Position numbers and translations under genes: made by a program. The notes beneath the pieces were generated by a model that was given only the letters and a program-made list of their open reading frames with translations, was not told the DNA's origin and made no database searches. 64,000 nt of DNA from Rotaria socialis (Eukaryota > Rotifera > Eurotatoria > Philodinida > Philodinidae): contig CAJNYU010004523.1 of assembly GCA_905331475.1 (NCBI GenBank), forward strand, positions 150,807 through 214,806, written 5' to 3'. How positions within the stretch are numbered: position 1 is the first letter of the stretch; each line of letters starts with the position of its first letter. This document shows, in pieces, positions 25,806 through 40,400 of this stretch.

Positions 25806-27047
25806 ATATTGACTGTGATGTTTATTTATATTGATATCTCTTTCCATTATTACCGAAGTTCTCCGTGTTTCACCTTGCCTATTTTCTGTTACGTATTTTT
25901 GTTTGTTTTTATAACATAATTATGCTCAGTTTATTAAAATACCATAAATCAGGAAAAAAGATCTTCTATCTCAAGCTATGCTATGCTATATTCAAATGTA
26001 AAACACAATCGTATTTTTGATACTAACGAAAAAATTGTTAACAAACAGAGTTCATACATGTGTTAATTGGTACCTACTGTTAATAGCATGTCGAGACTGA
26101 AAGATGATGATAACCATCATCGTATATTAATTATTCTTAGCATGAAAGCTATGCCGAGAGTATCTAGTTTTAATTCAAATGTGTTTCATAAGATGTACAC
26201 AGTAGAGTTCTGCTCATGTGTACATCTGCGTTGGCCCATGAAAAGATAGTGGCAATACTAACATTTCTCTCACACACTATGGTTGAGCACAAATATCACC
26301 AAAACATATGCCAAGATTCTGAGTAAAAGAAAGCGAGTGTTGTTAATATATTTATTAGTTGATAGTGTCATCTTGTGCGGCTTTTATTTTTACTTATTGT
26401 GTTTGGTTTGAATTCTGTATGAATAGAAAAACTAGCGATCTCTTTGGATATTTGTAACAATTAATTGAAAGAATATATTCTGGTTCGTTAACATACAATT
26501 ATCTTTGCATCTATGAATATGATTTGAGTTTTGATTTTCTTTGCAATATTTTAATGTAATCTGACTAATTATAATAACTCAATACGTTTATTAATAGAAA
26601 ACAAAGCAACAATCATCAACAAGCAAACGAAATTTTAGTCTAAACTGGACGATAAAAATAGTCATTAACGAATTCCCATTTGTTCTTTGTGAATTAATAA
26701 CATTTACTTAAGATTCGTCCACTAGAAAAATTGTAATAAAAAAAATTGCAATATCCCATGCTAAACTCATACTATGTATAAATGTTATTGATATTTTTAT
26801 ACGAAATCAAGTCTGTCCCCTTTCGTTTCTTTCCTAATAATCGAAATCGTAAACAAACAAAGAAACAAAAAAAATATATTAAAAATAAGAACCACTCACT
26901 ATAACAAATAGCTCAATAACAAGAGATAGATAGTCAAAGAGAAAAACAGAATGAGGACGAAACAATAAAGCATAAGCAATAAGAAAAACCAAAACGAAAT
27001 CTCAAAGGAATGTGTTGTAGAAGAAGCATAACGTCAACATTAGTTTA
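25806..27047. other. Convergent intergenic region (3' ends of MKK and UGGT)
   Basis: AT-rich sequence holding the 3' UTRs of two converging genes. No further gene, repeat or RNA is recognised. Confidence 0.6.
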
Positions 27048-30000
27048 TCATAACTCGGTAGGATCATGGGTATTGATTGAAATAGTTGGATCATCATTAT
27101 CAACAGGCATTTTATTCGTTGTTGATTTTGATAATGATAAATTTGGTTTATCTTCTTCTTCCCATTGAGCCATTAATGTTTTTATTTCCTGATCATAATC
27201 AGCCCATTCAGCTATAATACGTGTAGCTGCTTTTAACTTTGGCTCTTTTGTTTGTGGATTATTGCAAAGATCAATTGTTTTCGCACGTTTTTTCGATTCG
27301 TCATCACACCATGTTTCACACCAAAGCCATTCTTCAGGTAACGAATAAATATTAACCTGATGTATCATATTATTTGGTAAATCTTGATCAAGATTAGATA
27401 ATGAATTTGGATCTTGACTTAAACCATAATATTGACCACGAAGACGATCACCAGCAGCTATCTTACGGAATTTTTTCAAATCAATAACATAAAGTGCCGA
27501 TATATGATAACGACGATGGCCTAAATGACTTGCCCAATAACCACTTTTCCAAAATCGATAGCCATCCATTTCACGACGATTTTCACAGAATGGTACATAA
27601 CCATATGGAGCTCCTATAAGTAAAACAAAAGAGCTGTTATATATTTTCTAAATAATAATTGAAAACTTAAAAAAATAATATTTTCTTCATGAACATCAAT
27701 CAAACTGTTGATTGATAATACAGTCAAAAAAATTATACTTATCGATAGGTCAATAATAATAATCATCATCTGACAGTGAACAGCTCGGATTACTATATGC
27801 TATCAGCTGCTTTGAAAATATAAAATTCTATATAAATTAGTATCTTTCTTCTATTTCAATCAACCGTTCAATATGATTAAAATAGTTATTTAGGAAAATT
27901 ACTATTCAAGTTAAAATATAACTTCTATCCTTTCGTTGCTTTAGTTTTAAAGACAATCAAAAACTAATGAAAGGTCAATACCATGTAAATCAAGATCACG
28001 TAATTCAGCCATATCAGCACGAACAATTTGGTCTGCATCAACGAAAATGACTTTTTTCAAATCCAATGGAAATAAAACATCGAGAAAAAGTATTTTATAA
28101 CCCCATATAACACGTTGTTTTTCCGTTGGATAAACAGTTAACCATTTGGGCCATTTATAGTGTACAAGTTCATATGTAAAATTATAATGTTCAGCATAGT
28201 AAGGTAAAAAGCTTGTAAATGATGGCGAAAGAAAATTTTTTAAAAACCAAAATTTAACTGGTTTTTTCGTATTTTTAAGTACACTTATCATCATTATACG
28301 TAATAATCGTTCATAGAGATGGCCACTAGCAACAGAGAATATATTAATAGTATCATCTGTAACGTCATCTACTTTAGTTGCTGCCGCTGATGATGAGGAT
28401 GAGGATGAGCTACCACTGAAACTAAATGAATCCCATATACTACCAGAATTTGGTGGAGATTCATCTGATGAATCTTCAAGTAATTTTTCGTTTTCTTTTC
28501 CTGCTTGTCTTGCAACATAAACTTTAATCCAGCGGGCATCAAATGAACGTATTGCAATAAGAACTGGTTGACTAGTGCGTGTCGGTGAATCTGTATTATC
28601 ATGGGATGCTATTGTATATATATCATCAGAGCGTCCTTCGCGTAAATTTAAATGCCATAAACCTGGATATGCTTTTAATTGAAAATAACCAAGATTAGCC
28701 ATAACAATTGTATCGAAAATATTTTTCGTTTTATTGGTACCTAAAATTAATTGTAAGCCTCGAGGATAATTTTGTGTTTCATCAAAACATTGCCCTTCAA
28801 TTAATAAATATTGCAATTCAAAATTAGCATTAACACCAATTGGTACGTCTTCTAAATGTATATTATCCAGATCATAAAGTGATTCGACAGCTTCAACCAT
28901 CCATGATTCAGGTGTAACCATACCTAATGTTAGTATAGGCGTTTCAGGTACATGATGAAACACAGCACTTGGCATTTTTTGTAAATTAATATCATAAACA
29001 TAACGATAAAAACTTTTTAATGGCATTTCAGATAATTGTAATTTACAATTAAAATAAATAATAAGATCATGATTTATCGATTGACGTAAAGCTGATAATA
29101 GAGATAATAAACGTTGTCCATCACGTGATGCTGGTTCAATAATAGCTTCAATTAAAAATGCTGGTTCATTTTCATGTTGTGCTGGCAGATGGAGAGTAGC
29201 TTTTGATGCCGATGATATACGTGGTGTTTGTCGACGTGTTACCGGTGAAGAACTTTTATCATTTTGACTTATTATGGATGATATACGCATAAGAAGATCA
29301 GATAATTGAGATGGATGACTTGATATTTCTAATTTATTTACTATACGGATAAGACGATCATTTATTGTTGTCGATAAATGCTTATCGAGAAGAATAAAAT
29401 CATCTTCAGTAAATTGCTCTTGACCATATAATGGACCTAATATACGCCCATTAACTAAAACTAATCGTGAACCACGCGGCAAAATAAGACCTTGTTCAAC
29501 AAATATTGAATGAGATCGAAATATATTATCATCAAATGTTGCTATTTCATGTTCAAGTGTTTGACCACTAAGGCCACTAACTGTAACATCAGACCAAGAT
29601 TTACGGTGAGCTAACAAATCTTCGATAACATTTTCATCTTTGAGTAATTTAAAAATAAATGTACGAGCTATGGGTGGTGATAGTAGACGAATAGCTGAGT
29701 AAACAGCTTTTGTTATTGGATGACTGCCAGTACGAGATTCAGCATCGAATGAAGCCTAAATAAGATTGCAATATATCATTTTTTGTTGAATAATATTTCT
29801 TTTGAGATGAACACAAAACTTTGTTTCTACTTGAAAATTCTCTCATAGAAGTTATAACTTAGTCCCATTTAGAAATGTACTAGTACTAGCAATTATGGTT
29901 ATGATATCTTGCTATTGATAATTAACTACGTGTGGGCTTGTATAATAGTAGTACTCGTAGTAGTGCATCTGTGGATCCGTCACCATCAAGCTTTTAAAAT

Positions 30001-33000
30001 TGAAACAAAAAACGATTGGTGCCACTTTATATTTACTGTTCCTTTAAGGAAAACTTTATATCAAAATGAATAGAACTTGAAAACAGGAAAAAAAGACTTA
30101 AGCTTTTCCCCAGCTTTTATCAATATAATGTTAAAGAAAGCTTACCACTAAACCTAATCTTGCATGTGTATGACTTTTTAAATATGTTAAAGCATTAAGA
30201 AATAATTGTCGTCCATCAGGTCGATCAAGATCACAAGCAATCCATAATGTAATTGGATAAAGTGGTTGACCTAATTCATCTTTTTTTCCTAAATAAATCA
30301 TACTAGCCATAATAACGCCAGCTTGTTCTCGTACAGATAATGTTTGAAATTTCTTAGCATCTAACAAATCTTCTGTTTGACCATTTATCATGGATAAATC
30401 GACATAAACTGTTGGCATTGATGGTGTTTGTCCAAATATACGTTGATTTAAACGTTTAACAACATTTGGTTTTGTATTTAATATTTCAATAATATCATCT
30501 GAATCTTTTAATTGACCATGATAAACTTGTTGTTGAATATCAAATTGCATTTTTAACATACGCGTTGTTATAACATCATCAAATGTTGTTGGTAACAATT
30601 CATCTGATGTTAATGGATTACCATTAAATAAAACATGTGGTACACCACGTGATAAACCACTTTGTTCAAAATATGAATTCATTTCAAGACGTTCGTTTTC
30701 AAATGGATTTGTTTCATCGAATATTGATGATAAACTGCCAGAATATTTTGCAACTTTAGAAAATGTTTGTTGAACATCAGTACTTGCAGTTCTATACAAT
30801 TCATTAATAAATGTTAATGCACGTTTTGGATTTCCATTATATTTTATTAAATATCGAAATGCTCGATAGACGTTTATACTATATTCATTTGTTGTTAAAA
30901 ATACCAAGCCGATGCGTATAGGCAATTCATGAACAAAGTAAGCTTCAACATTTTTCATTAAATCATAAGACGTATCGATTTGTGATGGATCAATAATAAT
31001 AACAAGATTATAGAGATTTTTACGTATTGTACGAAGACCACCAAAGAAATTATTTCGTAATAAATCGTAATAACTCGATGGCCATTTTGTATATTGACTA
31101 TCTTTTTCAAGATCATTTAACCAAAATATTGATGGATGACGAAAATCAAGTATATAACTTATAGTTTGAATATTTAATTCACTTGTTAATAATTGTCTTG
31201 TATGAGATTTATTTAAACCAATTAAATGTAAACGTTCCATCATTTGTCCTTCATTTAATAATGCATTTAATAAAACATATAAATCAATTGTATCTAATGA
31301 TTGTTGAACTGAATTAATATATAATGCTGAATTACCCGATTCGATTTCCATATGTGACCGAAATTCTTCTTGATTAACTTTATTAGATTCACGAAATGAC
31401 GAATCAACTTTAACTTTTGATAAAACCCTAAAATAGATAAACACATAGTAGAATTTGTTAACAGATACAATTATGGATAGAAATGTAAAAATCACGTTTA
31501 TACGTTCGTCTTATTTTATTAATACAGAATACTAAATATCTCGAAAAGACTGTTTGTTTTTCAAAGATAATCGATCGTTAGAAAAATATTCTAAATTATT
31601 TATTTTAAATTTCAGATTGATGACATTTCAATGATATACTATTTTTATGCAATGGAACGTTGTCTAATCGTAGACTCAATAGTTCAATATCTACCATACA
31701 ATGACGAGTAGTTTTGTCGGTCTGGATAGAAAGTCAGTTGAACTTTTACCTATCCGTGTACACATTAAAGTAACTAGCAGAGTAGGTATATATCATAGCA
31801 GAGTCATTTAACTATGCGACACAAAAGGGTTGCTGAATAAAATGTATTGGTTGACCTTTGAATATTTTTGTTCTACTAAGACACAAAAGAGTAAACAAGA
31901 AAATTTGGACTCGAAAATGGCATTCACTATATTTCTTAGAAAATTAGATGTGAGTTGAACAAACATGAAAAAAATCTTTCATTATTCTTTTAGTTTTACC
32001 TAGCACGAGATGGGAAATTTTGCGATAATTCAACTAATGTATTAAAAGCTTCTTCTGGAGTTTTTTCGCTTAAAGCACGATATGCACATTGTAGACTCAG
32101 ATCTTGCATTTGCCATGCTTTAAGTGGTGTCATTGGATCTGAACCATCAAGAAGATATGTACGAAAATCATTTAGTTCGCTTTTTTTATTCGGATGAAGT
32201 TCTGTAGAGAAACGAAAAGAAGGATAAATAACATGAGAAACTAAAAATATAATTCTACTGTCATACCTTTAAGTTTTGAAAATACAAAACCATGAGTTTG
32301 TTCTTCTTGCTTTTCATCACCGAGTTGTGAAGCTGTTTCATTCAATTGATCGTCACGAATCTAAAATTATGAACGAAAAAATAACATCCACTCTAATGCT
32401 TGATGTAGCTATGTTGAAAATCTCTATCAAGATAAATGCGGTAGAAATTTCTCCTATGGCATTGATCTTCAAAGTCTCTAGTATTCTAATCTTGTGTATT
32501 CTCGGTTTCCACAATAAATACTTACTTTTGAATCATCTGTTGCTTTATATTCAGTACTTTTTATTTGTAATTCAACACCGTAACCAGCTAAACGAACTTT
32601 ACGTCGTTCTTCCCCATACGGCTAAAAATTACAATAAGAAAGAATTATTTTTCTGTTCTTTTTTGACAATTAACTTACTCTACTATTATGACGAAGCACA
32701 TAATCAATTTTGCCATCGAGTGATAATTGAATAAGTTTACTGTGAAATGGTTTAAATTCATACTGATCACCAAAATCGCCATAGAGAATGACTGTAACAA
32801 GTGAGTTCTGTTCAGCAACGCTACTTGGATGATGATGATCAAGTGGTAGTAAAAATTTCGATCTAATGAACAAACAAAAAGCAATTCATATATTTTTGTA
32901 ATTAAAAAGCACGGGTTCTATCACTGTTTAGCATCTTGTAATATAGCAATATCATTGAGATGAATCGCATTTTGTAGGCGTTTTCAATAGAATCTATTAG

Positions 33001-33862
33001 TTCGTCTCACTTAGGTCATTCACAAATGAATTCAAAATTTTCACAGAAAAAAATCGATAGTGAACCTAATACTGTTTATTATTTATACTGATTATTAGAT
33101 ATTACAAGTAAAGCTTCTCATTTTACGGGGAAAAAAATCCATTTTTGTGTATTTGTATTTTAAACTGAAATAGATTAATTCGATGGTTGAATACTTTATT
33201 TTATAACACAACTCTACTTGAATAAGATCGATATGAAAAAGCACCGTTATTTATAACATCAACGTATCTTACATAATGGTTTCATACTCTTCTTTATTAG
33301 TAAACAAGTAAAAAAAAGTGACGATAGGTATCTCGAATATTTGCGGTCATAGTTATTCGAAGTAAAACAAGAATATAAATCTCTTTTTTACCCGTTTCAT
33401 ATTTTAGAACAAAATTGCAAACTCACCGTTCATTTGCCGATTCAATAAGCTTGTCAATATCATCCACATTGCAAGTATATACACCATGTATATCAACAAA
33501 TGTTAAACATTGACGTGTCATACCAGTATCATGAGCCATTTTACGCATCATTTGAACAGTTGGTGAATAAAATCGAAGAGCAAGTGCCATACGTAATAAA
33601 CTATTTGTTATTGAATTTAAATATTGACTACCGAATGATAACAATTGATCATGATAATTTTGAACTGATCCAACTAGAATACAAACAAAAATAACATGAA
33701 ACAAATAAAGACTCAACGGAAATTTTAGTGTCGTACGTGCAATTGGTGTAAATGAATCAAATGAGCGAACATCATTAATTAATGACCAAAAATATTGCCG
33801 ATTTTGTGTCGCAAGAAATTCACTACGAAAAGAAAATAATTGATTTTATTAGTTTAATTCCT

Positions 33863-33898
<36 letters not shown>

Positions 33899-34028
33899 AC
33901 CTTGCTTCTTGATGAAGTGGTGTGTCAAACCATTTTGCGTCAAGTGTAATGGAAACAAATTTATCTTTAACTCCATTACAACCAATAATAAATAAAGCAA
34001 AGATTAACGAAACTTTTTGACAGTTCAT
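27048..34028 (-). CDS. UGGT1: UDP-glucose:glycoprotein glucosyltransferase
   Basis: The ER folding sensor that re-glucosylates misfolded N-glycoproteins. Ten exons (minus): 34028-33901, 33822-33737, 33673-33427, 32862-32679, 32621-32526, 32360-32267, 32201-32000, 31427-30146, 29755-27982, 27613-27048; 4659 nt, 1552 residues (human UGGT1 is 1555). A signal peptide ([20 protein letters not shown]) precedes thioredoxin-like domains beginning [14 protein letters not shown]. The C-terminal GT24 catalytic domain has [31 protein letters not shown] and [16 protein letters not shown], all essentially as in vertebrates, so the catalytic DxD and LDQD motifs are intact. A serine-rich linker ([15 protein letters not shown]) sits before the catalytic domain. 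The C-terminus ends HDPTEL, not a canonical KDEL-type retrieval signal. An upstream in-frame ATG would only add a longer leader; the ATG at 34028 gives a proper signal peptide. Confidence 0.96.
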
Positions 34029-34445
34029 TCTTGTCTGACCATTATCTAGAATATTAGCAGAAAAGAAAAAACACAAAAAAACTACCATCATTATTGACAA
34101 AAACATTTCTTTTCTATTAATGTGTTACGGTTTTTGGCTGACCAAAAAGAAAAAAAGAACAATATACAAGCATGCGCAACAACAAACTGAGTAGCTAATT
34201 GTGGCAACACATATGCCATTTTTATAATAATAGTACAATACATATTGGCAGAGACAAAATGAGAAAACGAAAAAACTACTTTTGCTTGCTAAATGCGTTT
34301 GTGAAATCACATTTAGTATTGACAACAACACAAAAGAAAAGAAAAGAAAAACGATCATATACATTAATGAGAAAAAGAAAGATCATTTCAAAAAATTGAT
34401 TTTTATTGATGGAAGTTCTTTTAATAAACTGGTCGTTTTCATTTA
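34029..34445. promoter_or_regulatory. UGGT upstream region / RSF1 3' flank
   Basis: A 417-bp spacer between two same-strand genes. It must contain the RSF1 3' UTR and the UGGT promoter. AT-rich; no specific site is recognised. Confidence 0.5.
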
Positions 34446-37400
34446 TCATCGCCATGATGGGCTGATATGGCCATTGACTGGATTTGAATCACTCGGCTGT
34501 TGACTTTCACCTAGGTTATTAGCAATTCCATTTGATGAATAAACAATATTTGTGGCTGGTCTGACTGATGGGCGAATCATTGCAAAACGTGCTGTTGGAT
34601 CAACAATCGCATGTTGATACGAATGTGTTGGAGCCATGAATGGCGGCCGAAAAGCAGCAGGTTTCTAATTATAATACAAATATAAGTAATAATTTCTTTG
34701 GAAAATTCTCACGGCAGATATAGAGGGGTGTCCAAGGACTGAGGATTAGGAATTCCTCATCAGTCGCCCTACAGTTCCTCGCATACTAAAGGAAAAAATA
34801 TGGAATATTCACGATAATTTTTGTTCTTACACTCATTGTCACTTGAAACATTGTGAGAACCAATGATTTCATGCAAAACTTATTTTTAAAACAGCAATAT
34901 CGCAACTTTCGTGAATGGTGGAACTGTGAGGGAACTTATAGTTGATTCCTATTTTCTCTAGGCATTATCACAGCGGTACTGACAATTCCTCGACACATTA
35001 GGAATTCCTATTTCTCAGTCCTTGTCCAAGGACTGATAAAGTGAGAAAAACTAGGGGAACTTCCTTTTGCAGTTCGATGAATGCAAAAAAACATAGTGAG
35101 ACGTTGGAAAAGCGATAGTAAAAATTAATGCCACCGATATTGATAACTCACAGGTCCACTTAAATTATTCTGTAACTTTAGTAAACCGTTTGCTTTGAAA
35201 ATCTCTTGTTCATCTGGAAAATCATCATCATCTGATTGTTGTGGTTCTTCATAATCTGTCGATGGTACTTTATTCTGTTGCTTAGGAGTATCATTTATTT
35301 CTTCTTTTGTTCCATCTTGTGACGCTGAAGCTATTTTTAAATAACTAATTTATCATTATCAATACAAAGCAAACAATTTTACCTGAAACTTTTTCTTCGC
35401 TTGGTTGACTTTCTTCGTCAACTAATTTTTTAATATGATCAGTAATACTCGATCGTGATATTGATTTACCATATTTAACTATTTTACGTTTACGTGCTAA
35501 TTTTTCATAATCATCATCGTCATCGACAAATGAATCATCACTGCCATGCCGTTTCTTGTAACGCATTCGTCTTGGTGGTGGACGACCATTTTCAAACAAA
35601 TCTTCATCATCGTCTTCCTCACTATTATCATCATCTTGTTGTTTAGAATAACGTTTTTGTGCTGCTGTTCGAGTTGATCGTCGTCGATCATCATTAGTTT
35701 CATTTAAATCATCATCATTCATTGTATCAGACTTGGTTGTATCCATGGTCTGAAAATGGTTTAATTCAGTCTCCGAAACTAAATCAATTCAAGCAATAAA
35801 TATAAAATAAATAGTAACAATTCTACGTACGAGATTCATCATCATCGGATTTCTTTTTTGATTTACGACTATTACGATTAGATCTAATTGGAAAATAAAG
35901 AGAAAAAAAGTTATTTTCGGTAGAAAATTCAGATTTTTACTTTGATTTAGATTTCTTTTTGGGTGATGATCGGCGTTTACTTTTCCAGCCATCATCATCA
36001 TCACTTGTGTCATCCTCATCATAGTCTTCTTCTTCTTCTTCTTCTTCTGTGGCACTATCGTCCGATCTTTAATAAAAATATGAGTAAATTTAGTGTTGAC
36101 CAAAAAAAAAGATCACATACCGGTTTGGATCAGGTGCAAATTCATCATCATCTTTTTTCCTATCCGATATATCGAAATCATCATCTTTATTATAAGCACC
36201 ACGTTTTTTTGTTGATGTAGTCTTGTCTCCTTTATCTGATTCATCTAAAGATAAATATATTCATTTCTATTAATTCGATAACTAAAATTTATGCATCAGA
36301 AACTATGATAACATGTTTCTTTTTCTGAATGCGCTTTCCAAGATTTTCGTTGAAAATAGTTACGCAACACATCACGACCAATCTAAAAATCGGCGATGTT
36401 ATTTGGAGTTGAAAGTCACCTTTTCAGATCTATCGAATTGATCTACAGAATGTTAGTTGTGCTGATTTTCACTGAGAACGTAAACTCATCTCACGCCTTC
36501 ATAAAACGGATGATAACATTTTTATCTGTATTCACTAATATAAAATCATATCCGCTTTGCTAAAAATGCAAAATGTTTTGAAATTTCGAATATACAGTAC
36601 TGACATATATTAAAGAACTTATAAAAAGCAACATCTTCTGAATGAAAGCCTGAATTTTTGTAATCTTCCAGCTCAAAAACTTGGTATCTCCGTAACGTCG
36701 TACGTCTGATGGTAGATTTCAGCCGAAGTGTGTAGATGTCTGAAAAACAAAGATTTTTACTAACTTTCAAAAGTGGTGCTCATTCTCAAACGGATGATTA
36801 TCGTTGTAAATGTATTGATGATAAAGTTTTCATACATATTATAAAGAATATTCCCAGAAAAGGTCTACACAAATCTACTGACAAACTCTTTGAAATACCT
36901 GAATCTTTATCAATTTCATCACCATTAACTCCAGCTTCGATCATAGCTTCTTTCATTTTCTTATCATAATCATCGAAACGATAATTTTGTGGTTTTCTAC
37001 GGCATGATCGAACACCAAGTCTATCAGATGAGTTCATTTCTTCAGTATCTCTTCGAATTTTTTGTTTCTCTGCATCGTCTATGCTTCCATCATCTTTAAA
37101 GCCATAAACGCTATCATCATCATCATCATCGTCATTATTTTCATCTTCTTCTTCGTTTTCCGATTTATTATCTTCATCTTCATTTTCTTCATCGCTATAA
37201 ACAATACCATTTGGTCGTCGTTTTTTTGATGATCGTTTGACCATTCGGTCAAGATTTAGCATAACATTAGCTAAACGATTACTACGTTTTGACATACATT
37301 GAGTACGCTTGATTTCAAGTTCTTCATGTTCTTTGATAAGTTGAATTAATTTTTCAACTAAATTATCACATAAACGTTTATGTTCACATAATGGACAATA

Positions 37401-40400
37401 CCAATCACCGTCTGGTACAGCTAATAATATTGGTTGAAGACATTCCAAATGATATGCATCATCGCAATCATCACATAATAACAATGATTCTGGTCGATCA
37501 GTTTTTGAACAAACACAACATGAACTTGATGATGCTTCAATATTATTTTCATTCATTTGTACATGACGTTTAGCAACAGTTTTAGCTGAACGACGTGGAA
37601 CAAATTCATCGTCATCTTCTTCTTCTTGTTCCAATAAATCATTATCATTTAATTCATCAATTTGCGTTTTGTCTGGAAGATAATCATCGGTATCATATTC
37701 ATCTTCTTCCTCTTCTGATGGTTGATTATCTTCATCACTTGATGAACATCCATTCACTGATGATTTACCATTGCCACGACGGCGACCACGCTTACGATGA
37801 CGTTTAGATTTAGATGATACTTTCACAGTCGTTTGACTAGTACTTTTTAGTTTTTCATTCATTAATTTCTTCTTCGTTGGAATCTAAATAATTTAATCAG
37901 CGTGTTATTGATTTGTTTTTCTTTTAAATCAGCGAAAATTTGTAATCAATTTATGAATATGAAAAAAATCATCTTCGCTCTTGATAATTACAGATAACGC
38001 CCATCGTCTTCGTCATTATTTTAAAAAAATTTGAAATAGATGCTGCGTGGATCTTAATTAAGTATATTGCATTAATCCTAAATGTATCAGTGACTCTCAA
38101 CGATAGATGTGTGGATTTTTCACCATTTGCATTTATTTGTAAAGCTAGGGTACTTTCTTCTCACTTAGTGAATCCCATAATTCAATACTCTTCTTACAGC
38201 TTCCAATAGCTGTAGTTTGAACCTAATGCTCCACCTGACAAAATAGATCCAATACTCACTACAAAGGCCGACGCAGTTTACAATACAGGTGACATTCTAT
38301 CGAACAGATGATACGAAACAAGTCATTTTTATTGGATATATTTTCAACTAATCGATCATAACTGGTATCGAATTTTGGAAGTATTACCTCTCAAATAAGT
38401 GATTAACAACGTAGTCATTCAATTTCAATTATGAATCATCTTCAAATCAAAGTACTGTGAAAAAAAGGATTTTCTCCTTGGTTCGTGATCTCACTTGTAC
38501 TACTTTAAAATCACATTTATGAATGATGGTATCTTCATCATCGAGTGAGAAATAAGTCTGGAGGATAGCATAAAAAAGAAAAGATTTCAATTTTTTTTAG
38601 TAACTGATAGGCAATCTTTTTTAAATGTTCTGTCTCACGACCAATTTCTGTGTCGTGCATTGTCAATATTTATTAAAGACTTTATTCTTACGTGTGAAAC
38701 TGATTTCGTTGGGCTAGATGCACTGGAAGGAAGTTCATTGATGGGCACTTTACGAGCACGTCTTGATCTACGTAGTGCAATAGGTAAATCTTCATTAATA
38801 TTCAATTCATCATCCAATAGAATTTGAGTTGTATCTTTATCCTGACTAGTTTCTTCCTTTCTTTTCGTATCTTCTATTTCATTTGCATCTACCACCAATT
38901 GTTTTCGTTTTCTTCCTTTCATTGGTGTTTTTGATGTTTGAATTTCTGGCTCAGGTTCATCCTTCTTAGAAGTGTTTGACATTGTACGTCGTTTCTTCTT
39001 ATTCCAATTTGAAGATTTTCGTCTTCCACGAGATTTTTTCGTCGGACTTTTGAGTTCTTTATCTTCTTGATTATTATTTATTTCTCGAGCTAACTCCATT
39101 GGATTTGTATCTTCTGATGAAACAACACGTGATCGTTCGCCATTTTTGTCGAGGGAATTTGATGATTCTCCGTGCGATTGTACTTCATTTTTAATTAATG
39201 CTTTTGATAGTGACTTTTTAGACTTAATTATTGAATTACATTTATTTTTGATTGGCTCTGCTAATAGAAACGTAAACATTTTTTCATTAAGCATGAAAAG
39301 TACTCTACCTGGTGATAATAGCGATGGACTACTGGGTTTAATTTCTAGTTCGGATTCCGTTTTTACATTAACAAATTTTACTGCATAACGTTGTTCAAAT
39401 TCATGAGATTGTTCCAAGGAATTTAGAGGCTCATGAGTAAATTTCCAATCTAGAAATATCACTTGTAAATAAGAATCTTAATTGAAATAGAGAGAACAAG
39501 CTTTACCGGGAAATTTTTTTCGTACGACATAATCAGTAATAAGTAGTCTGATGATACTTTCTAATTCATCGTTGTCTCTGAAAAATAGTTACATTTACTT
39601 ATTAGCTATTGTATATAACAAAATAAACTAACTTTGCAACATTAGTCCAGTTTCTTTCATCGTCGATAGTTTCTCGAAATAAACGTATGAAGCATTCGTT
39701 GTCCTATCAAAATTCAAATATTTGTATCTTTATATGTGTAATCAAAATAAAAAAACATGCTTTTACCAGAAATAACCAATACGATGCACCAGAACGATCG
39801 CGACCAAAAGGTTGTGAACGAACGTCGAAAGCTTGTTTTTCGATTAAAGCTGCTTTAAATCCTTGATTATAGTCAAATTGTGTTTCCAATAAATTCTAAA
39901 TAAATCGATAACTATCTTCGATACTTTTTTCGTCAAGACAAAGTAATGTTAGACTTATTGTTTTCAATAATTAAATTTAACAATAAAATAAAAAAATGAA
40001 TATTACTTATTAATAGCAATGAACAACACTATCAAATATATACACATGCATAAAGCTAACTTTCATTCATGACATCATAAAAATGCAGTCATGTATATTG
40101 AGATGAAGAATTTTTCGATATCTCAATCAAAATACGATATGACAGAGTAACAATGCATATACCTATTGTAAAGTTACAGGGCGCTAGTTCTTAATACTTT
40201 CATGACCTATAATGTGAGATTATGATTGTTTTTTTCTGCCAAATCGAATGCCGTAAAAAATAACGTTTTTTGCATATTATCGAGTGCTTATATCTCAACG
40301 AATTTGAAATTATTATTCATCATTTCACTAATTAAATGAACTTGTATCGTTTTCGAACATGTTTATTGCTCCAACAGTTATAATTGAGTCCTGTCTGTGA

